This document shows, one piece after another, positions 1 to 11,900 of a stretch of 64,000 bases of DNA. Numbering within the stretch: position 1 is the first letter of the stretch; each line of letters begins with the position of its first letter. The stretch spans positions 104,021,690 through 104,085,689 of the forward strand of contig OX457024.1 in assembly GCA_949752745.1 (NCBI GenBank), in the 5' to 3' direction. The notes beneath the pieces were generated by a model. That model saw only the letters and a program-made list of their open reading frames with translations. It searched no databases and was not told the DNA's origin. The position numbers and the translations under genes are program-made. This DNA comes from Protula sp. h YS-2021 (taxonomy: Eukaryota > Annelida > Polychaeta > Sabellida > Serpulidae).

Positions 1-38
1 GGGGCGGGGGCGGGGGGGGGGGGGGGAGGGGAGGGCAA
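1..38. repeat. G-rich low-complexity run
   Basis: An almost pure G tract at the window edge, in the intron after exon 37. It may be a collapsed or poorly sequenced homopolymer. Confidence 0.8.
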
Positions 39-119
39 AAGCTTCTCTGTTACATAGCATTTACAGTGCTTCAAAATAAAGATTTAACACAACAATCCCA
101 ATAGCAAACGAATACTTAC

Positions 120-250
120 TCTGGAGACGGGGGAGGGAGGAATTCTTGCACGTATTTCTCTATCATAGTTTGTTTCTTGGGCATGGGGGCATCAGGATGT
201 TCTCGTCTGTACTCTTCTTCTTGTCTCTTCTGTCTATCCCGAATCTCAAA
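120..250 (-). CDS. beta-Spec: beta-spectrin coding exon 37 (linker to PH domain)
   Basis: Residues 2083-2125: [20 protein letters not shown] then [20 protein letters not shown] and PE. It joins exon 36 as LERLTTFEIRDRQ. Acceptor GCCACACAG, donor GTAAGT in phase 2, so the coding sequence continues beyond position 1. No PH-domain sequence is in the window. Confidence 0.9.
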
Positions 251-3200
251 CTGTGTGGCACATTAAAACTAACTTAAGACCAGATCGCCATGCTTTCGTG
301 TTCGAATACGATACACTCAAGGTGTGGGAAACTGCAGCCTTTCATCAGCACCTAATTCATAACTTTCACAACAAAGTATTAGAAACGACACAACTCTCCA
401 AGCGAACAAAAAGGTTGGAACAGCGCAGGACAAGATACAAACGCTTTAATTCAACTGTGACACCAAAATACAAAATTAATTTTTGTTTGTTTGTTTGTTT
501 GTTTGTTTTTTATTTAATTATGTATTTATTCTGTTGTTGTTTTTTTTGTTTCTGTTTTTTTTTTTTGTTTTTGTTTTTGTTTTTTTTTTTTTTTTGTTTT
601 TTTTCTTTTTTTTTTTTTTTTTTTCTGTTTTTTAGGTACTTGTCACACAGGTTTTTGGTTCTCAGCTTGGCGCAAGACAGGACACTTGCAAATACTATCA
701 AGAGGCGACGCTTCCAATCAGCATCGATTCACATTATACACAGAGGAGACAATGTTCTCTCAAACACCAACAGAAAGTGCCGCCAAAACCTCCATATTCT
801 ATTGGTTAAAACTGCCATAGCAACCAACGCATTAAAACGTTCTAAACCACTTCCTGGAGGCATTAATCTCGACCACGCACTACGTGAAAATAAAGGAAGA
901 AAATCCGTACAATCAGAAAGCTCCTAAAAGGTTACAAGCAATAAAAAAAAATCCACTAGCTCATGCAATCATCGGCGCAATCCAAATAAAATATGTGGGA
1001 TTCTACTGTACTGCAAAGATAACCCAGCCGCTAATATTCCTGAGTAAATAACCAAAACTAAAAACCATATCCCTTTCAAAATGCACTACACTAAGAGAGT
1101 ATACGCTGACGACAATATTCACCAGTTCTGGGGGGTACTTGTCAAATAGCCGGTCATATCGGTCATATGCAGACGATAAATTCCGGAATTTCTTTTCCAG
1201 GAAGGACAGTTGTTTTTCGCACAACTTTGACGACGAATGCGACAAATTTTCATTCTCTTCTTCAAGCAATGACCCTTCAAGCTGATCCCAAAAATTCAAT
1301 GTTCTTTATTTTATTTATTTATTTATTTTATTTTATTTTTTTGAGTAACCCCCCTTTGATAATTTCTCAATTTTTTAAAATTTTGTATGAAATACTGGAA
1401 TATGGGACTTCTCAGTCACTGCTGAATTGAATCAAGTCACGTTATTTTTATTTACTTATTTTTATTTACTGATTATAAAACAAGGAAGCCTCCCAAGAGA
1501 AATAAGAACCGCAAAACCTACATCAGAACCCTTAAAAATTAAATACACGTATTTTTAGGGATTTGGCAATACGAACAAGAAGCGGTAACCAAGGAAACGT
1601 GCTTACAAGCTGCAAGTCTTGCTGTAGCTGATGCTGCAGCCTCTTTTCCATCTCTCTCTTTTCAAGCTTCACGCCAGAGCAACACAAAGCAAGCGGCATT
1701 AATGTCAAAGCAAACACACAAGCACACCATCATGCGTCATCCTTTCTCCCCGACACTCGTGCTTTTAAAGATCTGGCAAGGATATTTGTCAAAACCATTT
1801 GCCTTTTCAAACAACTCAAAGAACCACAGCAGAGGAACCGGATTCATCCGACCATCAATCCAGTAGCAAGCCGCCCAAAAGCGAACCATTAAATACAGCA
1901 TTCAAAATGTAGCCAATCACAAACTGGCGTGCCTTTGTCAGATTTTCACTCCGAGATCATAAACCACTAGTTCATAGTCGAAGTGACTAATCTCAACTGA
2001 CTAACACAAACGGACTGATCTGAACTGGATGACATGAAATTGTTACATTGCCAAAAACAAAATTCTGCCTTTTTTACATTATCAATAAATAACCATGTAC
2101 TACTATTCTACTTCCTGAGCAATTTGTCTTGGACAAGACTCCTTCACGAGCAAGGAGTGACGGATATCTAGTGAGTGGACATAAACGATAGCAAGCTATA
2201 CCGTGGTGAGTCTCTCCAGGGCGGCGAATCTCTCGTCTTGTGTCGCCGCCGACTTCTCAAAGGCCTCGTGTTTCTTGATAAGAGATTCTACTGCATCTAA
2301 ACTATCCTGTTTAAAAAAGGAGTGTAAGGTGTAAAAGTGAAAGACAAATAGAAATAATATTCAGCGGATTTTTTTATAAGACGCTCTGGCAAGAATCTTT
2401 GGAACTTGCAGCACTCTTCCTGTCTTTTTTTTTTTTAACCTATTTCTTACACAAAAGTCTGTTTTCATATAAAAAAACAGGTTATTTTTAGCCACTACGG
2501 TTTTCAAAACAACTCATAACTCAGCTGCGTTAAGCGCAAGAAGGTTTTCCAAATAAACATTTACAACGGCAGAGTCGTTACAACTGAGAACTCTGAATCA
2601 ACAGCCGAGTTGCTGTTTGAAAATTTTAACATAAAATTTAAGGCAAGGTTTGTAATATGTCGCTTACTCCGAAATCAGCACTCTTTAGGTACGGTTCATG
2701 CGCGATAAGCCAGGCTTCAGCCACCGCCGCGTCTCGTGCGAACTGATACACTTCCAGAACTACAACAGGGCGACACAGTTCGCTTCCATTAGCCTCTTCT
2801 ACACACACCCGTTACATTACTCATACCGCCACTGTGGCCGACTGATATCACGTAGTGCTTTTTCTCATCACTACTCTTTTTCTTTTGTTTTTGTTTTTTT
2901 GTTTGTTTTTTTTTTAATTTACCCCACTATTTCTTATTCACACATAACATCAGTATCTTTGGCTATACTTATACTGCGAAATCAAGTCATGTTACAAAGC
3001 AATGAAACAGCACTCCAAACCCCGGAACGAGAAGTGTTCCTATGACGACGTGTGGAAAGGCTACTCACTGAGTTGCAAGTGTTCCCATCGGCTCTCCCAC
3101 CGCTCCACCATATCACCGCGTTTTGTACCGAGGCTTATTAATTTTTCTCGCACCTTAAACGAACACATCAATATCATCTACTTAAAACTCACTCACACGT

Positions 3201-6200
3201 AGTAAATGAAAATCCCACGAAACCGGCCACTGATTATTTCATGATTTGGAAACATATATTAACAGCGACCCTTGTAATAAATGACAGCTTTTCTCTTTTT
3301 GTTCAAACATACGTATTATAATAAGGCGCAGATAATGTGGAAGAGAGGTGCGGACGAACCTCCGGTGATCTGTAGTGTTTCCTCGCCAACAAGTCTTTGC
3401 CCAGATTGACACAGATGGTGAAGTTCTCGTCCCGGGCATCAATCTCAGCCTTGAGGCTTTGGTGGTTGTTCATAAGCAGCTCTACGCCGCTGACGTCACG
3501 CGGCTTCTCCTGTGTGTCCATCTGCATGATCATGTCGTTCATCCACAGCATGAGGTCACGAACCATGCCGAAAAATCTGCAAAGATAAGCGAGACAGCCG
3601 TCACTCGGTGTCCACATGGTAACATCCCTCTTCCCGCCCCCCACCCCTCCCCAACCCTCTACACAACGTTAGGTCACGAACCATGCCGAAAAATCTGCAA
3701 ACATAAGCGAGACAGCCGTCACTCAGTGTCCACATGGCAACACCCCTCTTCCCGCCCCCCCGCCCTCCCCACCCCTCTACACAACATTAGGTCACTAACC
3801 ATGCCGAAAAATCTGCAAAGGTAAGCGAGACAGCCGTCACTCGGTGTCCACATAACATCAGTCTCCCCCCTCCCCCTCTCCACTATGTCAGTCAAGTGCC
3901 ATGGCATCGAAGAAATGGCAAAGCAACAGTAAAAAATCCGTTATATGTAAAATGTGCGAAATGTTCGACCCCGACATCTGTATGACTGTGATTTCATCTG
4001 TCGCCCACCTGTACAAGTCGCTGGAGTCGGCCAGCCTGTTCTTGCGGCCCTCAATGTGTATCTGGAGGTTCCTCCACGCGTTGACCACCTCGGCCTCGCG
4101 ATCCTGGATCTCGCGCGCCTTGTCGCCCGAGTACGCCACGATCAGCTTGGCCGCCTGCTCCTGCACCTGCTGCACCTGGTTGCCAAGGGTCACCAGGTCG
4201 CGTTCGAAATTGGCGTGGCGCCTTTGAAGCAAGGCGACACTCTGGGCGTCCTTGCCCAACTCTTCCGGTATCGTCAGCTGTTTCTCCTGCAGTGAAAGAC
4301 GACAAAGTAACATGTATTATTGTACCGTTTCTGTCAAGACAATAATTATTGTGAAGAACTGTGGCTTACAAACTACAGCTCTAATTCCTGGACAGATTAA
4401 CGAATAGTCTTTCCTTTACGGATTGATTAAAATACTTAAGATTTTTTTAACGTTCACTTTGATGTAACTGTCTATAACGTTTTCAAGAAAAAAAAAAATA
4501 GTCAACAAACCTTTATGTTACCACAAAGAAAGACTTCACGCTATTCGTATCATTTCGAAAATTCACCTGATTTATACTGAGCAGTGACGGGTCACGAGTG
4601 CCCCATTTCAACTTACGTTGATTCTCTCTAACGTTTCTTTACAGTCGTAGAAGAATTTGTGCAGCTCGTAGGAAGCGGTGAGCATCTGCGTGCGCGTGTC
4701 AATCAGCTCGAGCAGATCCGTCCACGACTCGTTGATCTGGTCCTTCCACTCGGCGATGGTGGCCGCGTCCGAGTGGCCCACTTGTATGTTGGCATCACAG
4801 ATCTCATTGACGGCCGCCACGCGCTCCTGCCCGATCGTCTCCGTCTCGCGGGCGAACTCCTTGAATCGGTCCCGTAACATCTGCCACACAACAAAAGCAA
4901 TCTTCTTCACAATTCTTATTCTTTTGTGCGCCTTATCCTTCCTGCCCCCCCCCCCCCCCCTCCTCTGCCCACTACTTCACAGAAACTTATTTTCCTCAAT
5001 ATATTAACAACAGAGACAATTTTGCTAATAGATGGGTAGACATATGGACATGTACCACAGGTTCACATTGAATCAAGGAGAAAGAGCAGCGACGACCGAC
5101 TCTCAATACTCACACAGACGTGTTCGAAATCTTGTCCGAGCTCATGCGAGCCGGCGACGACCTCGCGCTCGGCGATCCACTGCTCGATGTCCTCAATCTC
5201 CCTGTTCAGCATGTAGAGCTTGAGCACCTCGTCGAGCTTGCCTCGCCTCTCCTTGGCCAGATCTTTGAGACTAGCGTACAGTTTGTCCACCTGTGACTGT
5301 TTCACCGCTATTGCGTCACTGCAAACAGAAAGGTACATGTTTTAGGCACGAGCATGGCAACTCGCACAAGAAATCCCCCTCTCCCTGTCCAGCCTCGCAA
5401 TTGTCATGAAAGCATCGAGAATCCCATCTTAACCCATTCATCGTCAGTTTTGGAGTCAAACTGGCAACTTGAAAGGGGAGTAGGTTTTTCCACAACCTCT
5501 GATTTACAACGGGTCAAAACCATACACCAATTTGAGTGTTCCTCCTCTATGAGTCAAAACAACACATCTATTGGGTGTTCCTCCTTTATGAATCAAAACA
5601 ACACACCTGTTGGGGTGTTCCTCCTCTATGAGGTTTCTGCTTCGTTCACCGAGTTGTCTGATGTTTTCTGCGTAGTCTTCTACCGTCTGTTCCAGCGTGC
5701 CGTGTTTCTTTAGCATGTTATTTGCACCTGAAACAAGATATTCTTCAAATGAGCACATCTCGAGTTATCAAGTGAACGCGTACTTCGCCAGAGTGCAGCA
5801 GATCCACATTCCATGACCGTCCTTACTTCCAAGCCTTTCAATTAAATTCACTCTGGACAAGAACGAACAAATATGTTCGACATTAACTCTCGATAACTTA
5901 AGACGGCTCTGTATGAGACAGCCCTTTACTAATAGAAATATTACTCTTTTTTTACGAGAAGAGAAATTATAAGGGATGAAGATCAAAAACATGCTCCGTG
6001 GTTTCACTGTATTAAACACCCGGGGGGGGGGGGGGAGCGTTGTTAAACTGTTTGTCATACAATGACATGACTGACACACTATCACGTGATTGTCATACAA
6101 TGACGTGATTGACACAATATGACATGATTGTCCTACAATGACTGACACATCATGACGTGACTGTCATGCGATGACGTGATTGACACACCATGACGTGACT

Positions 6201-8876
6201 GACACACCATGACGTGATTGCCATACAATGACGTAATTGACACACCATGACGTAATTGACATACCATGACGTGATTGTCATACAATTTCGTGACTGTCGT
6301 GCAATGACGTGATTGACACACTATGACGTTATTGCCATACAATCACGACTGACACACCATGACCTGACTTGCACATCATGGCGTGATTGGCATACAATGA
6401 CGTGACTCACACAGAATGACGTTATTGCCATACAATGACGTGACTGACACACCAATGAAGTGACAGTCATACAATGACGTGACTGACACACCATGACGTG
6501 GCTGTCACACAATGACGTGACTGACCCACCTTGTTCATCTTTCGCCCTATCCTCGCCCATCATGTACAGCTCCTGTTCGGACATCCAGGCCTCTGCTTCT
6601 GATGCGTCGAAAAAGTACTGAAATAATAAATGGCCAGCTATATTCAAAATCAAACGCCCCCACTTTTTACAAAGACTTATCATTTCACGATTTACGAGTT
6701 CGGTCAAAGATGTCCAGCGTAATCCATACATACCTGTTGTGCCACTTCCGAAAGTTCCAGGTTGTTTCTTCTGTTCTCCACCGCGTCCTGAAGGGTATCC
6801 CACTTGGCCAACAACTCATCCATTTTCGTCTGGAAACTCTGCGCGTCGGTCTCTCCCTCGGCAATCAGATTATTGCCTATGTCACACACGCTCTGTATGC
6901 GCGGCTGGTGCCCGTCGATCTCATTACGCAACGACTTATTCTTCTTCTGTAGCATTTGAACACTGAGTAGGCTATTGCCATAGTCCGTGGACGTTGCCTG
7001 TTGCATTTTCTCGTCGATCCACATGTTCTCGTCCTCAATGTCACGCAAGAACTGGTGCACGAGCTTGGCTTTCTCCAGCGCTGTCCTGCGCACCGTCAGC
7101 GGCTCCAACATCTTCTGGAATCTACAGCCACAATACAGCAATATAACTCACACAGATTCCACACGTTCACCAACCCGAACAACAACATTTACCGTACTTA
7201 TTTAATTTGAATTTCACATGCATAAAACACTTTCACTCTTCATTATCTTATAAATTTTGGTGTATTCCAGCATCTCCCAGGGTTCCCAGACAGCACACGA
7301 CGAAGCAGGAAGTTACTACAGCTATTCCCTTACCTTTCTTGTACTTGGACCTTTTTGGCCAGGATAACTTCCCTCTTCTCCGGTTCCACCCTCTCCAGAT
7401 GCCCGGATGTTGTCTCCAGTTCTTGCACTTGTTGCTGTTTGATCTTCAACTGACTTTCCAAAATCTGATAAAAATATGAAATTAAGTGTTTTTCGTGTCG
7501 CATTTGTACTAACACAACAACCGAATTCACATCCGGCGTAAATTCCTCATTTATGTACATTCAAGACTTTTCAAGTCTGCAACAAAGTAAAGAACCAAGT
7601 AAACGTTTTCAGTAAATGAAGTATCTGCAAATCGCACAACAGGGATCATATCCTCGCTTTATTTCATGTCATGGATCATAAGCTCTGTTTTTATTTTATT
7701 GATTTATTGCTGCAAACCATAGATATATTTAAAGAGATACGAGAAGACAGACGTACATTTTGTTTCTGGACGAGCAGATTGACGGTGGTGAGATCATGGC
7801 CCATGTCCTCGGTGATGATCTGCGACTCGATCTCGTTGATCCAGCCATCGATGTCGTCCACGCTCTGCTCGTACACCACGTGCTTGTTGGCCTCGAACAG
7901 GCGCTCGCCCTTCTCGCTCGTTGTGCGCTCGATGTCCTCCCACTGCTTGTGGAGCTCCTCCAGCTTCGGGTCGATCGACTCGGCAAATTCCGGCTTCTCT
8001 TCTTTCAGTCGCTGTCCCTCCTACAGAAAACAACCATTTCTCTAGCCTACATTCATGTCTAACCCCAGAACACCACATCCTCCGGCGAGACACAATGCCG
8101 TAATTTAGTTTGTCAACGATACTAATTTCTTTCACAAATATTTCGAATCTCCAGCGTCAACTTAAGTTATTTTACAAACTGCAAACAACATACACTGCTT
8201 CAGACCTGTTTATCAAAACTCAACGATTGAACTCACTTCTTCCAATTTGTCGAGCCTCTCTTTGTTGGCGGCAACCTCCGATTCGAAAGCTTGGTGTCTG
8301 AGGAACTTGCTGTGTATGTTCTTGGCATCGCGATACGTGTCGTCCTGGGCAATGATGTTCTTCTCGCCCAGCCAGTCGTTCAGCTCGTCGCACTCCTGCA
8401 GGAACTGCTGCAGCTTGAGCTGGTCCTTGAGGCGGGCCAGAGCGTCCTCGGCGCGCACGCGGTTCTTCTCCTTCCTGCCCAAAACAATCCACAAACACGT
8501 GGTCAAGGACATATATTAAGCCACACGAACCGTTTAACTGATCATCAAAACCAGCCCACGGGCTGTAGTAGTCCTCCACTCGCACGCGCGTCTTCTTCCT
8601 GCCAATCCACAAATATTAAACGACACGAACGGTTGAACTGATCCCCAAAACCCTCCCGCTCGCTGTAGCACGAGTCCTCCACTCGCACGCGGTTCTTCCA
8701 CTTCCGGCCAATCCACAAACACGTCGTCAAGGATACTGATACAACCACGCACGAGCGGGCAGGCAGAACAGCGTTCCCCACACCCCCATTGTCAGCACAA
8801 GCCGGAGGGGCGAATGCCAAGAGTGCGGAAAACTGATTAGATATTTTTACACTTGGAAAGTTTCACTTTCCTAGCG

Positions 8877-8910
<34 letters not shown>

Positions 8911-11900
8911 TTTTACGTTTTATACGTTTACAAGAAACGAACTGCCGCTCTAGTTTTGAAATAAAGTTCTTGTAAATCCCTCTCTTCCTACCCTGCCTCG
9001 AAATTTTAGGACAAAAAGTTCTCGAAACCAACCATGGCCCGCTTACGAGTTAAACTATTAACCCTCTAAGGACATTGGGGGAAGAGGCTGAAAACAGAAT
9101 ATCTTCCCTCGGATTTAACAGAAAATCAGACTTTGTCTTGCACTACTGGCGAAATTTTCCGTCGTTCCATTACGCTGTTACAACAATATCAAGTACGCAC
9201 TTTTAGAAGTGTGTAGCGTGACGCCGTCAACACAGGAAAAACGGGGAATAGTGTGCAGACACTCGTAAACATGAAATATAATTGTTTGAGCGCTAGGCTC
9301 TTACACAGCATTGGGATGTTTCCTTGGCACCTTGCAGCATTCACGTACAGAGACTATGTGTTTGTGTATTCAACCGCATAATGACGGAATTATTTATCAG
9401 GTCAGCATAACAAATGGAACTTTTTTTGTAAAAAGACACACAATTTGTGCTCACATGAACCCATTAGACTACAGCACACCAAACACCGCGCACGTTCCAG
9501 CTCGTGTGTGTGTGCGCGCCACATATTTCACACACGGATGCTGTACCTGTCGCGGAGATTGTCGGCCTTCTCTTTGATCTTGGACTCGGCGTAGTGGCCC
9601 TCGTCGACGAGGCGGTCGGCGAACTGCAGCACGTTGTTGATCTTCTCGTCGTTGGCGTCCATCGTCGTGATGAAACCCTCGTGCTCCTTGATCAGCTTCT
9701 CCGCCTGCTCCAGCGAGTGCTGTTGTTAAGAAAAAAGCTCTGGGATGACACTGAATTAGATGAACCCAAGAACTACAGTACCCCCCTCCCCCCCCACCTA
9801 CCGAGAAAAAAAAGGCGATGATCATCGCGACATATATAAACACATATCTGCCCTTCGCAAATCTGAGGGTCACGTGTGTTGTAGTTTTGGGGTTTAGTCA
9901 ACTCAACCCTCGACCAACTCAACCCTCTGCCAACTCAACCCATTTTAGTCAAGTCAACCCACATATGTTTGGTCAACTCAACCCACCCTTAATACCAACT
10001 CAACCCACATATGTTTGGTCAACTCAACCCACCCTTAATACCAACTCAACCCACCCTGAAAGTCAATTCAACCCACCTAAATGAAATCATTCCAAGGACA
10101 AAATATATTAATGAAAAACGAAATAATCAGTTTCTAAGATGAGTTACTGGTTTCAGATGAAAGAAACTTCACCAAATATGTGATCTTCTCTTTAATGTAT
10201 TGTCTTTATACAATCACGGAAACCATCTGAGACGGGATATTTTCATAGCATGTAATTCGAAATATTTCCTTAAGACGACACAGATATTGAATTGCAATTA
10301 TGCTTAAAGGCTTGTATGGAGTATGAACTCGGCAATCGGGGACTGGAGTTAACAATGTCACAATGAATTGCATTTGGGTTAATAGAGTATTTCAATTGAC
10401 TGGGATCAGCTCTTATGTATTGTCTTTTTACAATCACATAAATTATCTGAGGCGGAGAGGGTGTTCTCGGGGTTTCAACCGACATGGTATCACCTCTTTA
10501 ATGTATAATGTGTAATACAAAAACGGAACGCGTTCAGCTTCCACATTGTTGAAAACCGAGGGTAGGGTTTACGCCCCAAATGAGTAGTGCCCATACTGTA
10601 AATTTGACCAGACCAGAAACAGTTTGTGGTGTGTAAAACGTGATATATAAACTCATTTTGTCAAGTCAGACAACTAACTTAAGCGTAATGTAGTTCGTGT
10701 CTGTGGTATATATTTGTTGTGCAACACTCGTATATAAATTGTTTAATAATGTGTGAAAAGATTGGTTAGTTATTTTAAAATAAATTTCTGAATTATTATG
10801 CAACTGCTCGGAGTGTTATTGACCATACACAGCTTGGTGTGTAAAATATGATGCGTATTGCCGTAAAAAGACATAAATTTGGGTTGAAAATAAACGCCAT
10901 TGCTTTCATTTCCCTCCAAAATAAGAGTAATTAATAATAAATTGACTAGTCAAAGAATAAAATAAGGTGGGTTGAGTTGACTTTCAGGGTTGGTTGAGTT
11001 GGTCTGACAAACTGGGTTGAGTTGACTTTCAGGTTGGGTTGAGTTGGTATGGGTTGAGTTGGTCGAGGGTTGACTTGACCCAAGACCGTAGTTTTGGACA
11101 GGTAACAGGCCGGGGAACGGCGGAATACTTCCTCAGGTCTAACGCCAAATGCTTGCCTTACCAGAAAGTAGTGGACTGCCACTGCATATCATGTCACCAC
11201 ATTAAGAAGTTCAAGGTCATATTTCTAGACTCATATTTTTTAATCAGTTACTCATGTCATTGAAGTTGTTAGATACAAGTGTGAGAAAGCTAGCAATTCA
11301 GTTATGCTCATATAATTCATTACTTTTACTGGATTATTTTTTTTCTGCCCGTGTGGCCCTTTCCCTCACCGCTAAAGCGACAATGTGATAGGAAACATCA
11401 ATATTAAATGAAGCTATTTGCAAGACGGCTGACGTGGCTACTTGCAATCCAGTTGGGTGAAACTATTGGAAAAAGCAGCTCTGGCCATCTGCTCCCCAAG
11501 TCGACCACCAAACTCTTAAAAACAATTCCTAAAAAAAATGACTGAATACATCAACTCCTCATGCTCTTACAGCAAACGCCAAATTCATGATAAATGAACT
11601 GATGAGCAATGGAAATGAAGAACAAACTGTACTCAATTCTTTAAACCAAAACGAAAAAGACAGAGAGAAAAAAACATCAATCGCGTATGAAATACATGAA
11701 CATGGATGGCGACGCATGAACAAAATCACTTCACGCTTCTCAAATCTTCGAGCAGGCATCGTGTTTTTAGTATTACGTCACTCGAACGAACCGTCACACT
11801 TTACTGTGACCAGGCAAAGGGGTAACTGTTAGTATTTTCGAAAGAGCTTCTTCCCCAATCATGGAATGGGATCACTCTCTACATGGCCCTTTCCTAACGA

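Noticed and set aside
253..927. 224-codon plus-strand frame
   Set aside because: Its centre is a poly-T tract giving Phe/Leu runs, the remainder has no recognisable motif, and it lies in the last visible spectrin intron.
3375..5223. Plus-strand frames opposite exons 30-33
   Set aside because: Antisense shadows of GC-rich spectrin exons; the minus-strand frames carry the conserved protein.
6133..6803. 160- and 69-codon minus-strand frames
   Set aside because: Read-through of the exon 28 end into the 19-bp minisatellite; only 6530-6617 joins in phase with its neighbours.
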